From NCBI GenBank assembly GCA_030655135.1, contig JAURWC010000024.1, forward strand, positions 1-55,874: 55,874 nt of DNA, given 5' to 3'. Positions 16,024 through 25,246 of the stretch are shown here, one piece after another. The stretch is from Hyphomicrobiaceae bacterium (lineage in GTDB: Bacteria > Pseudomonadota > Alphaproteobacteria > Rhizobiales > Hyphomicrobiaceae). Position 1 is the first letter of the stretch. Each line of letters opens with the position of its first letter. The notes beneath the pieces were generated by a model. It was given only the letters and a program-made list of their open reading frames with translations. It was not told the origin of the DNA and did no database searches. Position numbers and translations under genes: made by a program.

Positions 16024-16168
16024 AACTTCTGGCTGGCTTTCTGGCTGGCTTCCGGCTCAGGCATAGCCCTGTTCAGGGGTGGACACGGGTGAACAGTTGG
16101 GGAATGTAGATCGTTGATATGCAACGAAAAAGCGGACACTCACGGATAGTCACGGACGGAAGGGGATT
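16024..16168 (+). repeat. Right-end module of island A (145 bp)
   Basis: Matches 18698-18842 over exactly 145 bases without gaps; by hand I count 15 mismatches, about 90% identity. It contains repeated CTGGCTGGCTT blocks, a TCGTTG/CAACGA inverted repeat around ATATG and two degenerate GGAC...GGAYAG repeats. It ends at the att copy. Such repeats next to att sites are typical arm-type integrase sites. Confidence 0.85.
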
Positions 16169-16201
16169 TCCCTCCGTCTCCGCCATTAACCATGTTAAGC
16201 C
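16169..16201 (+). repeat. Attachment site copy 2 (junction of islands A and B)
   Basis: Exact 33-base copy of 12967-12999. The bases after it (GTTGAAATGTTACA) still resemble those after copy 1 (ATTGAAATCATTACA), showing that the left ends of both islands are related. Confidence 0.88.
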
Positions 16202-16329
16202 GTTGAAATGTTACATGTTTTTTCCGTCAGGGGACGGATTGGCTTGCTTCTGGTTGGCCACTAGCGTGACGCTGGTGTCAGTCTGCAGACACATCATTTC
16301 CGCTGATCGCTAATGTCGCGAATAGGCAG

Positions 16330-16787
16330 TTGACGGACGGAAATTTCGCAGCTATTGCCGGATTGTTGATTATTTTTGGAAGGAAATATTTACGTCGCAC
16401 GTTCTCTATCAACCCGGCGACCCTGACGCGCCCAATTTCATCAAGAAGCGCGACGGCGGTGTCCTTCAACTTTGCCGCCTCTGCGGCCTGGGCGAAATGC
16501 GGTTGGTCGAGCCGTGCGTGCTGGCAGAAGGCCGCAACCTCGCCGCCGCCCCAGCGACAGATGTGCAGGTCTGGAAGCAGCATCTTGATTACTCCGGCGA
16601 GCAGATGAACGTTAGCGAGTTCCGTGACCCGCCATTCTCTAATCCGTGGTGTTCGAACTGCGGAGATGACGTTACGACTGCGATCGTTTGTCGTCAGTGC
16701 GACGACAAACGATCGCCGTCCACCGCCGACATCATTCGTGGACTGTTGGCGACCAATGACGGGCTGATCTACGTAGGGCGTCTCTGA
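16330..16787 (+). pseudogene. Island leader protein, copy B, frameshifted near its start
   Basis: Aligns with the leader gene of island A: LTDG at 16330, then HVLYQPGDPDAPNFIKKRDGGVLQLCRLCGLGEMRLVEPC. Around 16358-16361 one base is missing (GCCGGATTG against GCCGTGATTG), so the start and body are in different frames. The intact C-terminal frame (from an internal ATG at 16497, 96 residues) carries a second ribbon, WCSNCG...VCRQC, which copy A lacks. Either it is a pseudogene or only the shorter product is made. Function unknown; a zinc-binding role is likely from the paired CxxC motifs. Confidence 0.6.
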
Positions 16788-16829
16788 CGCCATCGTGCAC
16801 GCCGAAGCGTGGCTGGCGGAGAATGGGTT

Positions 16830-17111
16830 GTGAGAGATTATGTAGAGCCGCTGATAGCATCCGAAATCCTCCCCCTTCTGCGTCCATCGGAGCGTCGCTG
16901 TTTGATCGCGATGAGCGCCAAACTCCAGACATGTAGCGAGATTGGAACAACAGGCCGCGTGCTGTGGGAACTGAACGATTATCGCCGTGACGAAAGAGGG
17001 GTGTCGCCGCCAACGACTATGGTTTGGTACGATGAGGAATACGGCTGGCGTGGGTGGGCGCTTACCTCGCTAGGCGAGCAAGTTAAGCTATGCTTGCTTG
17101 GTAGTGACTAG
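16830..17111 (+). CDS. Unknown island B protein
   Basis: 93 residues from GTG 16830, which has GGAG about nine bases upstream; GTG 16809 is an alternative. Helical N-terminal half (VEPLIASEILPLLRPSERRCLIAMSAKL), then a Trp/Tyr-rich C-terminal half (TTMVWYDEEYGWRGWALTSLGEQV). The TxxG...ALTxLG pattern looks like the end of a winged-helix or similar small domain, but no family is recognised. Confidence 0.5.
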   Translation: MRDYVEPLIASEILPLLRPSERRCLIAMSAKLQTCSEIGTTGRVLWELNDYRRDERGVSPPTTMVWYDEEYGWRGWALTSLGEQVKLCLLGSD

Positions 17112-17124
17112 CGGAGTTGCACTA

Positions 17125-17751
17125 ATGTCGTCAGGTCTGAACTTTAGCGAGCAGCTGGCAAAGCAATTAGGCTATCTCGAGCGGTCAGCAAAGGCATACG
17201 ATGAGGGCCACGCAGACGAGGGCATCCGCATCGCGCAGGCGCTTCGTGTAATATTCCACAATATCGACCGAAGCACAGGCCTTATCGAACATTTGCAATC
17301 ACCTACGGTCACCGTCAGAAGCACAGTTAGCGGAGCCACGCGATCCGCCGGCCATGTTCGCCGGGCGCGAATTGATGACAGGTTTACTTTTTTCGCTCGC
17401 CGTGATGACCGTCTCGACGGCTGCGGGAGGAAGCGGCCTCTTGACCGACGCAGCAATCACGATCGGTTCATCCCCTGGGCGGCGTGGTGGGAGGAACGGT
17501 TCGCGATCATCAACGGCTTTGATTACACGAGAAAGGGCTTGGTTCTGTGGGCGTCTAACAAGGATGGTGGCGCTCACGTCGATGAAAAGTTTCCGGCAGC
17601 CTACCAAGCCATCAAAGCATCAGCTGCCTTGGGAAGGTTTAGCCATGGTAACGAGCTTATTCCCGTAGAAGACGCTCACCTTGTTTTTTTACGATCGATG
17701 GCTTTCGAAGTCTTGAACAGTCCGGAGCTTCGCAGGCTCGCGGGGGGGTGA
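17125..17751 (+). CDS. Unknown protein with KDGGAHVD motif
   Basis: 208 residues from ATG 17125 (GGAG eight bases upstream). The helical N-terminus (EQLAKQLGYLERSAKAYDEGHADEGIRIAQALRVIFHN) and the C-terminal block WWEERF...FDYTRKGLVLWASNKDGGAHVDEKFPAAYQAI look like real conserved protein. I recall uncharacterised proteins with the same (N/D)KDGGAHVD block. The middle (about residues 65-125) is Arg-rich and unlike either end, which suggests two compensating frameshifts. Function unknown. Confidence 0.55.
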   Translation: MSSGLNFSEQLAKQLGYLERSAKAYDEGHADEGIRIAQALRVIFHNIDRSTGLIEHLQSPTVTVRSTVSGATRSAGHVRRARIDDRFTFFARRDDRLDGCGRKRPLDRRSNHDRFIPWAAWWEERFAIINGFDYTRKGLVLWASNKDGGAHVDEKFPAAYQAIKASAALGRFSHGNELIPVEDAHLVFLRSMAFEVLNSPELRRLAGG

Positions 17752-17798
17752 TGGCCGGCCGCTAAAAGTCTTTCGGCGAGAAAAATAGAGCCGCGCCC

Positions 17799-18643
17799 AT
17801 GAACGACATCGAACGCGAGGCAATCATCCTCAACACTGCGTGGGACATGATTGACGACAAGGTCAATTAGGCCATGTTCGCGAAGACCGAGAAGACCGAA
17901 AATTCCAATCTCATGTTCAAGGACAGCTTCTACGCTAGGCTGTTTGCGATCTTGCTTGTCGACTTCCTGTCGGAAGTAAAGGCCTTCAAGGGCCCAGTCC
18001 CTCTTGGACTTAAGCCGGTGCCGAGTGGAGTCAGACCAACTGATCGAACAATGCTGTTTCATTTGAGGGGTGTTGCCGCGAGTCCCAACCTCGGCAGAGA
18101 TGCGACACGATTAGTGGCGGCGACGGAGGCATTTGGCGATTGGCTAGAGGCCGAGTTCACTGCAGAGGTGAACTTTTCCGATATCAGCGCTGTCACAGAT
18201 GTCCGCATCTCTCGCATTCAGTATCTCAAACTGTGCGGAGACATCGCGAAGCATAACTTGGCTAGGCTCTCAACGAACGTGGGTCACTTGCGGAAGTTGC
18301 TGGAGATATCGGGGCATCCGGTAACCCAGCAGGATGCCTACCTAGCCATCAACAATTTCCGGGAGCGCTTTCTGGATGACATCCTGATTTATCACTCAAG
18401 CCAGATAGGCGAGTTCCTCAACAACATTCGCTGGGCGATATACGAATATCTTCAACCAGATTCCGCCGGTCGTTTCATCGGACGCCAGTATCTTGGGACG
18501 ACATGGCTTACGCTTATCGCGTGCCCAGCGAGATCACCGAACCGCTAGCTGTGGCTATGTATTGGGACGCGATGAACAAGTCGCGCAGACGCCCACATGT
18601 TCAGCAGTTCACGATCAATGACATATTTAAGAAGGAATACTGA
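17799..18643 (+). pseudogene. Unknown helical protein, broken by a stop and a frameshift
   Basis: Starts MNDIEREAIILNTAWDMIDDKVN, meets TAG at 17868-17870, and continues in the same frame as AMFAKTEKTENSNLMF (open from ATG 17874 to 18548). The C-terminal part shifts frame near 18460-18500: DDMAYAYRVPSEITEPLAVAMYWDAMN runs on in another frame to TGA at 18641-18643. The middle has HNLARLSTNVGHLRKLLE and IYHSSQIGEFLNNIRWAIYEYLQP. Two independent lesions argue for decay. The intact 224-residue middle might still be made. Family unknown. Confidence 0.65.
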
Positions 18644-18697
18644 GCCACCGTCCGCTTCAACCCGTGCCTTCAGGCTCCGATTAACCCCCATCCGCCC

Positions 18698-18842
18698 AAC
18701 TTCTGGCTGGCTTTCTGGCTGGCTTCCAGCTCAAGCAAAGCCCTGCTTAGGGGTGGACGCTGGTGGACAGTTGGGGAATGTAGATCGTTGATATACAACG
18801 AAAAAGCGGACGCTGGTGGATAGTCACGGACGGAAGGGCATC
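18698..18842 (+). repeat. Right-end module of island B (145 bp)
   Basis: Counterpart of 16024-16168. Here the two direct repeats GGACGCTGGTGGAYAG are clear at 18755-18770 and 18808-18823, 53 bases apart, flanking the TCGTTG-ATATA-CAACGA inverted repeat. Confidence 0.85.
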
Positions 18843-18860
18843 TCCCTCCGTCTCCGCCAT
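18843..18860 (+). repeat. Attachment site copy 3 (right chromosomal junction)
   Basis: TCCCTCCGTCTCCGCCAT is identical to the first 18 bases of copies 1 and 2, then the sequence diverges (ATCTTGG), marking the return to chromosomal sequence. This sets the minimal recombination core at 18 bases or less. Confidence 0.82.
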
Positions 18861-19216
18861 ATCTTGGAACGCATTGCGATCCAGTGAATTTAATTATCAG
18901 CACACTTACGCACCTGTTAAACGGGGTTTGCGCCGGCTTGGACTGGCTTGACGGACGGACGCTCTCAGCCGAATTGCAATCGAAAGTTCGAACCGAGCCA
19001 TCAGAACGAGAGCCCGGCCCGCCCCAAGATCCCCAATTCATTCCCTGGCTTCGGGGTGGCATTCGCGGGTGGGAGCCAGATTACCAACCCTCTAGTCGAT
19101 CAACCGTTTAGCGTCGCGGCAAAGATACGATCTTCGAGGAGGCTGCGAAGTTGAAGGTCAGCACGAGGTCTCGCACGCCACTTGGATGATGGCGATGTCC
19201 GAGACAGATGACGCGG
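18861..19216. other. Intergenic region right of the islands
   Basis: No supported gene. A phrase near 18933-18960 (GGCTTGGACTGGCTTGACGGACGGACG) weakly recalls island-end sequence and may be a remnant of an older insertion. The kdp operon ends at its right edge; no clear terminator for it was found. Confidence 0.4.
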
Positions 19217-19903
19217 TTAGACGTCACCGACAAGCCGGTAGCCGATACCTGGCTCGGTCTGGACGAGATCGGGCAAGGTCGGACCGCGGGTCAGCTTTTG
19301 GCGGAGCTGGCCGATGAACACCCGCAGGTATTGCACATCATGCGTGTGCGCCGGTCCCCAGACCGAAGTCAGGATCTGCCGGTGCGTCACGACGCGGCCG
19401 GTGTTACGCACCAAAATGGCGAGGAGGTCGAATTCCTTCGGCGTCAGTTTGACCGGAGCGCCACCGAGCGTCACAGTGTGCGCGAGAATGTCCACCGACA
19501 GGTCGCCGGACGTAAATGTGACTTCGCTTCCCGCTTCCTGTGCGGCGTGGCGAAGCGCCGCTCGCATCCGGGCCAATAGCTCGCCGATGCCGAACGGCTT
19601 GTCCACGTAATCGTCGGCGCCCAGGTCCAGTGCGGCGATCTTCTCCGATTCCCGATCGCGCGCCGAGATGACAATGATCGGCGTCTTGGACCATTCGCGC
19701 AGGCGCGCGATGACGTCCTTGCCGTCCATCTCAGGCAGGCCTAGATCGAGCAGGATGATGTCCGGCGCGCTGGTAGCAGCCGTCTTCAAGGCGCCGGCAC
19801 CCGTCTGCTCTGTGACGACGTCGTAGCCGGCTGCCGTCAGGCTGGGCTTCAGGAAGCGCAAGATCTGCGGTTCGTCGTCAACGGCGAGAACACGTTGGCT
19901 CAT
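19217..19903 (-). CDS. kdpE: KdpE response regulator
   Basis: OmpR-type regulator of the kdp operon, 228 residues. The receiver domain has the acidic pair DDE near the N-terminus, the phosphorylated Asp in ILLDLGLPEMDG, Ser/Thr in VISARD and Lys in VDKPFG. The C-terminal winged helix has LTPKEFDLLAILVRNTGRVVTHRQIL and YLRVFIGQLRQKL. The start overlaps the kdpD stop by four bases (ATGA). It is the last gene of the operon it should control. Confidence 0.95.
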   Translation of the reverse strand: MSQRVLAVDDEPQILRFLKPSLTAAGYDVVTEQTGAGALKTAATSAPDIILLDLGLPEMDGKDVIARLREWSKTPIIVISARDRESEKIAALDLGADDYVDKPFGIGELLARMRAALRHAAQEAGSEVTFTSGDLSVDILAHTVTLGGAPVKLTPKEFDLLAILVRNTGRVVTHRQILTSVWGPAHTHDVQYLRVFIGQLRQKLTRGPTLPDLVQTEPGIGYRLVGDV

Positions 19904-22584
19904 GCGGTCCCCGTGGCGGCCGGCAACACTATTGAAATGCGTGTGCCCCGGCCGGCGGCGACAGGGCTGTGTGCAGTGATGCTGCCGCCCATCGCTGTCA
20001 CCAGCGCCGCACAGATCGACAGGCCGAGGCCCGTGCCCGGTGCGCGGCCGTCGCCCGGATTCACACGGTAGAATTTGTCGAACACCTTTTCCAGATCGCC
20101 GGCCGGGACGCCGGTGCCCTGGTCGGTCACGGAGATCGTGACGGTATCGACGCCGCGCGCGACAGACACCTCAGTTGGCGTGCCAAGCGCGCTGTACTTG
20201 TGCGCATTGTCGAGCAGATTGAAGATGACCTGTTCCAGCAGCGCGGCATCGCCCAGAACCGGAGGCAGGTTACGCACGCTCGTCAGTTCGATCTTACGTC
20301 CCGCCATGACCTTATTGGCGCGGACCGCAGCTCCGCGCACAGCCTCCGCCACGTCCACTTCGTCGCGACGGATGTCGATGGCTCCGGCTTCCAGCTTCGT
20401 CATCTCCAGGATATTGCTGACGAACGTCGACAGCCGGCCCGCTTCCTCCTCGATCGTCGTGAGCAATTCGGCGCGATCCTGCGCCGTCATCTTCTCGCCC
20501 AGCGTCCTGAGGCCCGTTGCCGATCCGACGATCGACGCCAGCGGCGTCCGCAGATCGTGCGAGATCGACGAAAGCAGCGCTGCCCGCAAGCGTTCGCCCT
20601 CCGCCGCCGTCTCCACTTTGCCTGCGACCTCCACAAGCCGTGTCCGCTCGATGGCGATGGCCCCCTGCTCGATCAGCGACTGCAGCGCCGCCGCCGTTGC
20701 GTCCGGTATATCATCCTGCGCTTGCGCCATTTCCACGCCGACGACCGCGATCGCCTCCCCGGATGACAGCATCGGGCGGTAGTGAAACCGAGCCGTCGGC
20801 AGCGTGGTGGTAAAGCGCCCGCTTGGCTGTCGCTCCTTCAGCGCCCAGCGTGCCGCTGCCCGATCCGGCGTTGCGAGTGTATCCTCCGGCGGCCAGCCGC
20901 TGGCAATAGCCAGATCGTGCCCGTCCGGCGTCAGGATGATCGAACTGCCTTTCACGGCCGCGGCCGACTGGCTGGCCAGTAGCCACAGAACGTCGTCCTG
21001 GCTGGCTGCGCCCGACAGCTTGCGCGAGAAGTCGTATAGCGTCTGCGTTGCCTCGGCCCGGTCCCGTGTCGCATTGGCCTGCTCGCGCAAGCGGCCAGCC
21101 AGACCGCCGATAACGACGGCCACGACCAGGAAGATGAAAAGCGAAAAGAGTTCGTGGGGCGCTGCGATCGTGAACGTGTAGCGTGGCGCGATGAAGAAGA
21201 AGTTGTACGCGAAGAACGACAGCACCGCGGCCGCCAGCGCCGACCATACCCCGAAGCGCAGCGCGCAGGCGACGACACCGAACAGGAACACCATCGACAG
21301 GTTAGGTAGTGTCGCCACATTTTCGATGCCCTTGCCGATCAGCACGGCGATGCCCACGGCAGCGGCCGCCGGCAACAGCGCCGAAGCATAGGCCGGCGGC
21401 GCGGGCCACGTCCATCTCGCGACGGTTGAACGGCCGTCCTCCGGCGCCACGACCGTAACCGACACATCCTGCGCCGTCTCGACGAGCTGATGCGACAGCG
21501 ACCGGCCGAACCACTGCTGCACCCGGCCTACGCCCGAGCGGCCGACGACGATTTGCGTGATGTTGTTGCGCCGCGCATAGCGCAGGATCTCGCCGACCAG
21601 ATCGGAGCCGGAAACGCGCGCGCTGGTCGCGCCGAGCCGTTCAGCCAAGCGCAGCGCTTTCTCCATGCGCCGCAGGCCGGCCTTGTCGGTCGTCTCGCAA
21701 TCGCTGGCGCTGACGTGAAGCGCGATCCAATCGGACTTCAGCGCCGACGCCATGCGGGCCGCCGCCCTCACCGTCTTTTCCGACAACACGTCGCGGCCGA
21801 CGCAGACCAGCAGCCGCTCCGCCGTCGGCCACGCGCCCTCAATGCCCTGCTGCCGCAGATGCGCCAGCATCTGCTCGTCGACGCGATCTGTCGTGCGCCG
21901 CAGTGCCAGCTCGCGCAGGGCTGTAAGGTTGCCCGGCTTGAAGAATTGATCCACCGCACGCCGTGCGTTGTCCGGCAGGTAGACCTTGCCCTCCTTGAGG
22001 CGGCTGATCAGTTCCTCTGGGGGCAAGTCGACGATGACGATCTCGTCGGCCAGGTCCAGCACCTTGTCCGGCACCGTCTCGCGCACCGTGACGCCGGTGA
22101 TGCGCTGCACGACGTCGGTCAGGCTTTCCAAGTGCTGGATGTTCAGCGTCGTCCAGACGTCGATGCCGGCGCGCAGGATCTCCTCGATATCCTGATAGCG
22201 CTTGGGATGCAGCTGATCGGGAGCATTCGTGTGCGCGAATTCATCGACGAGAAGCAATTGTGGACGCCGGGCGATCGCGGCTTCAACGTCGAACTCCATC
22301 AAGGTGTGGCGGCGGTACGTAACGGTTTTGCGCGGAAGAACGTCCAGCCCGTCGAGAAGCGCCACCGTCTCCGGCCGCCCGTGCGTCTCGATCACGCCCA
22401 CGGCGACATCGATGCCCTCGGCCTGCTGCGCGCGCGCCAGCGCCAGCATGGCGTACGTCTTGCCGACACCCGGCGCCGCGCCCAGAAACACCTTGAGCTT
22501 GCCGCGCGTTTCCTTCGCGGCAATCTCAAGCAGGGCTTTGGGTGAGGGTCGCCGCTCACCGGCTGAGGATTGGATGTCGGCCAT
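19900..22584 (-). CDS. kdpD: KdpD potassium/turgor sensor histidine kinase
   Basis: 894 residues, normal for KdpD. Order: N-terminal KdpD domain with Walker A GAAPGVGKTYAML and the DEFAHTNAPD block; a USP-like domain (about 250-370); four membrane helices (about 400-500); a GAF-like region; then the histidine kinase with the phosphorylated His in SSISHDLRTPLASIVGSATG, NLLDNAHKYS, and GTGLGLSICAALV. It phosphorylates KdpE when potassium is limiting. Begins three bases after the kdpC stop. Confidence 0.96.
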   Translation of the reverse strand: MADIQSSAGERRPSPKALLEIAAKETRGKLKVFLGAAPGVGKTYAMLALARAQQAEGIDVAVGVIETHGRPETVALLDGLDVLPRKTVTYRRHTLMEFDVEAAIARRPQLLLVDEFAHTNAPDQLHPKRYQDIEEILRAGIDVWTTLNIQHLESLTDVVQRITGVTVRETVPDKVLDLADEIVIVDLPPEELISRLKEGKVYLPDNARRAVDQFFKPGNLTALRELALRRTTDRVDEQMLAHLRQQGIEGAWPTAERLLVCVGRDVLSEKTVRAAARMASALKSDWIALHVSASDCETTDKAGLRRMEKALRLAERLGATSARVSGSDLVGEILRYARRNNITQIVVGRSGVGRVQQWFGRSLSHQLVETAQDVSVTVVAPEDGRSTVARWTWPAPPAYASALLPAAAAVGIAVLIGKGIENVATLPNLSMVFLFGVVACALRFGVWSALAAAVLSFFAYNFFFIAPRYTFTIAAPHELFSLFIFLVVAVVIGGLAGRLREQANATRDRAEATQTLYDFSRKLSGAASQDDVLWLLASQSAAAVKGSSIILTPDGHDLAIASGWPPEDTLATPDRAAARWALKERQPSGRFTTTLPTARFHYRPMLSSGEAIAVVGVEMAQAQDDIPDATAAALQSLIEQGAIAIERTRLVEVAGKVETAAEGERLRAALLSSISHDLRTPLASIVGSATGLRTLGEKMTAQDRAELLTTIEEEAGRLSTFVSNILEMTKLEAGAIDIRRDEVDVAEAVRGAAVRANKVMAGRKIELTSVRNLPPVLGDAALLEQVIFNLLDNAHKYSALGTPTEVSVARGVDTVTISVTDQGTGVPAGDLEKVFDKFYRVNPGDGRAPGTGLGLSICAALVTAMGGSITAHSPVAAGRGTRISIVLPAATGTA

Positions 22585-22587
22585 CGG

Positions 22588-23166
22588 CTATCCAACGGGC
22601 GGATTTGACTGGGCGTCAAGGTCGAGGTTCAGCTCCAGAACGTTAACGCGCATTTCACCGAAGACGCCGAAGAACGGCGTTTCGATATGACGCGCCAGGA
22701 TTGTCTGGACGGTGTCGGGCGTGAGGCCCCGCGCCTTGGCGATGCGATCGACCTGCAACCCCGCAAACGTTGCGGAGATATGTGGATCGAGCCCGCTGGC
22801 CGAGGTCGTCACAGCGTCGGCGGGAATGCCCCTCGCACCAGCAGCCTGCAGCGCCGCCACGTCAGCAGCAACGCGGTCGGTGAGCTTCTTGGACAATGGT
22901 CCCAGGTTCGAGCCCGACGACGCGGACGCGTCATATCCGTCCGCTCCCGCAGCCGAAGGCCGGCCGTGGAAGTACTTGTCGGATGTGAAGCGCTGGCCGA
23001 TGAGGCGCGATCCGACGACCGCGCCGTCCTTGGTAATGACGCTGCCGCCGGCCTTGCCCGGCAGGATGACCTGCGCCAGCGCGGTAAATAGCAGCGGATA
23101 GCCAAGCCCGGTCAGCAGGGTGAAGAACGCCATGATGACAAAAGCCGGTCGCAAATGCGTAAGCAT
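22588..23166 (-). CDS. kdpC: KdpC subunit of potassium-transporting ATPase
   Basis: 192 residues with one N-terminal membrane helix (FVIMAFFTLLTGLGYPLLFTALAQ) and a periplasmic domain. The block GSRLIGQRFTSDKYFHGRPSAAG and NLGPLSKKL, followed by SGLDPHIS, are the family signature. KdpC stabilises the KdpFABC complex and links KdpA with KdpB. Eleven bases follow the kdpB stop. Confidence 0.95.
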   Translation of the reverse strand: MLTHLRPAFVIMAFFTLLTGLGYPLLFTALAQVILPGKAGGSVITKDGAVVGSRLIGQRFTSDKYFHGRPSAAGADGYDASASSGSNLGPLSKKLTDRVAADVAALQAAGARGIPADAVTTSASGLDPHISATFAGLQVDRIAKARGLTPDTVQTILARHIETPFFGVFGEMRVNVLELNLDLDAQSNPPVG

Positions 23167-23177
23167 AGGGGGGCTCC

Positions 23178-25235
23178 TTAAGCCAGATGCAGGGCCGAAA
23201 CGGCAAGGTCGATGAGTTTGATGCCGATGAACGGCACGACGAGTCCGCCGAGCCCATAGACGAGCAGGTTCCGGCGCAGCAGCGCGGCCGCACCCACCGG
23301 CCGGTAGGCGATGCCCTTCAGCGCCAGCGGGATCAGCGCAATGATCACCAGAGCATTGAAGATGACCGCCGACAGGATGGCGCTTTGCGGCGTCGACAGC
23401 TGCATGACGTTGAGGGCGCCAAGCTGCGGATACGTCGCCAGGAACAGCGCCGGAATGATCGCGAAGTATTTGGCGACATCGTTGGCGATCGAAAACGTCG
23501 TCAGCGATCCGCGCGTCATCAGTAACTGCTTGCCGATCTCAGTCACCTCGATCAGCTTGGTCGGGTTGCTGTCGAGATCGACCATGTTGCCGGCCTCGCG
23601 CGCCGCCTGTGTGCCCGTCTGCATGGCGACACCCACGTCGGCCTGCGCCCATGCCGGTGCGTCGTTGGTGCCGTCGCCGCACATGGCGATGAGGCGGCCC
23701 TTGGCCTGCTCTGACTTGATGTAGGCGAGCTTATCCTGCGGCGTGGCCTCGGCGATGTAGTCGTCGACGCCCGCTTCGGTGGCAATCGCCGCGGCGGTCA
23801 CGGGGTTATCGCCCGTCACCATCACCGTCTTGATGCCCATGGCCCGCAGCGCCGCAAACCGCGCCTTGATGTCCGGCTTGACGACGTCCTTCAGATGAAT
23901 GACGCCGAGCAGCTTGTTGCCCTCCGCCACCGCAAGCGGCGTGCCGCCCGACTGCGAGATCGCCTCGACGGCATCCCGGAATGCCGAGGCCGCCCCGTCC
24001 ATCGTCTGGCCGGCGTAGCCGAGCACGGCATCGACCGCACCCTTGCGCACGCTGCGGCCGTCGATGTCGATGCCCGACAGGCGCGTCTGCGCCGAAAAGG
24101 CGATCGCGGTCGGCTGCCGGCCGCTCACGTCCGTTTCGCTTTGGCCATAGTTGCCCTTGGCCAGCGCGACGATGGATCGGCCCTCAGGCGTCTCGTCCGA
24201 CAGTGACGATAGCAATGCGGCCTCCGCGAGTTCGGTTTCGGATACCCCGGGCACGGGGATGAAAGCCGTCGCCAGGCGGTTGCCGTAGGTAATGGTGCCG
24301 GTCTTGTCGAGCAGCAGCGTATCGACGTCGCCGGCCGCCTCGACGGCGCGTCCCGACGTTGCCACCACATTGAAGCGGATGAGGCGGTCCATGCCGGCAA
24401 TGCCGATGGCCGACAGCAGGCCGCCGATCGTCGTCGGAATCAACGTCACCAGCAGCGCCACGAGCACCGTGATGGGCAGCACCGTGCCGGAATAGCCGGC
24501 AAGGCCCCACAGCGTCGTAACCGCGATCAGGAAGATCAGCGTCATGCCCGATAGCAGGATCGACAGCGCCAGTTCGTTAGGTGTCTTCTGCCGTTCCGCG
24601 CCTTCCACCAGCGCGATCATGCGATCGAGGAACGACGAGCCCGGCTTTGCGGTAACCTTCACCTTGATCCAATCCGAGAGCACCTCGGTGCCGCCGGTCA
24701 CGGCCGACCGGTCGCCGCCGGACTCGCGGATAACGGGAGCGGATTCTCCAGTGATCGCGGATTCGTTCACCGAAGCGATTCCTTCCACGACTTCGCCGTC
24801 TGCCGGGATGAAGTCTCCAGCTTCGACGAGAACGACGTCGCCGACGCGCAGGTCGGTCGCAGAGACCTTCTCCCAAAGATCGTCGTTGGCATCGTCGGGG
24901 TGCAACAAGACTTTTGCCGGCGTATCGCTCCGCGTCTTGCGCAGCTCGTCGGCCTGCGCCTTGCCGCGCCCTTCGGCGATGGCTTCAGCAAAGTTGGCGA
25001 ACAGCACGGTGAACCACAGCCAGGCGGCAATCTGGCCCGTGAACAGCGTGTCGGGGCTGCCCAGTACCGCGTCACGGGCGAACACCAGCGTCACCACTGC
25101 GGCAACGACACCGGTCACGAACATCACGGGGTTACGCACAAGGCTGCGCGGCGACAGCTTGCGAACCGCATCGACGGCGGCCGTTTTCACGATGCCAGCA
25201 TCGAACAGGGGCGCGGAGTTTGCACGGGGAGACAT
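23178..25235 (-). CDS. kdpB: KdpB catalytic subunit, P-type ATPase
   Basis: 685 residues. ATP hydrolysis drives potassium uptake through KdpA. The phosphorylated Asp lies in [18 protein letters not shown] in the actuator domain ([10 protein letters not shown]), [14 protein letters not shown], and [19 protein letters not shown] are all present. ATG 25235 has AAGGA upstream; the open frame continues upstream but that part is antisense-like and without homology. Lies 11 bases after kdpA. Confidence 0.97.
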   Translation of the reverse strand: MSPRANSAPLFDAGIVKTAAVDAVRKLSPRSLVRNPVMFVTGVVAAVVTLVFARDAVLGSPDTLFTGQIAAWLWFTVLFANFAEAIAEGRGKAQADELRKTRSDTPAKVLLHPDDANDDLWEKVSATDLRVGDVVLVEAGDFIPADGEVVEGIASVNESAITGESAPVIRESGGDRSAVTGGTEVLSDWIKVKVTAKPGSSFLDRMIALVEGAERQKTPNELALSILLSGMTLIFLIAVTTLWGLAGYSGTVLPITVLVALLVTLIPTTIGGLLSAIGIAGMDRLIRFNVVATSGRAVEAAGDVDTLLLDKTGTITYGNRLATAFIPVPGVSETELAEAALLSSLSDETPEGRSIVALAKGNYGQSETDVSGRQPTAIAFSAQTRLSGIDIDGRSVRKGAVDAVLGYAGQTMDGAASAFRDAVEAISQSGGTPLAVAEGNKLLGVIHLKDVVKPDIKARFAALRAMGIKTVMVTGDNPVTAAAIATEAGVDDYIAEATPQDKLAYIKSEQAKGRLIAMCGDGTNDAPAWAQADVGVAMQTGTQAAREAGNMVDLDSNPTKLIEVTEIGKQLLMTRGSLTTFSIANDVAKYFAIIPALFLATYPQLGALNVMQLSTPQSAILSAVIFNALVIIALIPLALKGIAYRPVGAAALLRRNLLVYGLGGLVVPFIGIKLIDLAVSALHLA

Positions 25236-25246
25236 GATGATTGTCC

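Larger units (their letters stand above)
12984..16185. mobile_element. Integrase-less tRNA-Ser island A
   Basis: About 3.2 kb between att copies 1 and 2. It holds a short zinc-ribbon-like gene, a DNA methyltransferase, a 70-residue gene with a strong terminator, a 22-residue membrane peptide, a trypsin-like protease and a 145-base right end shared with island B. No tyrosine or serine recombinase, excisionase or replication gene is seen. Base composition is visibly lower in GC than the flanks. Mobility would need an integrase in trans. Confidence 0.75.
16186..18860. mobile_element. Integrase-less tRNA-Ser island B
   Basis: About 2.7 kb between att copies 2 and 3, with left and right ends homologous to island A but different cargo: a leader-protein relic, two unknown genes and one broken gene. 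No recombinase is present. Frameshifts and an in-frame stop show partial decay. Tandem position at one tRNA suggests successive integrations (accretion). Confidence 0.75.

Noticed and set aside
18933-18960. Third island end
   Set aside because: Similarity to the island ends is only a short phrase; no att copy or matching module follows.
21490-22545. 351-codon open frame on the plus strand
   Set aside because: Antisense to kdpD, which is fully supported by motifs.
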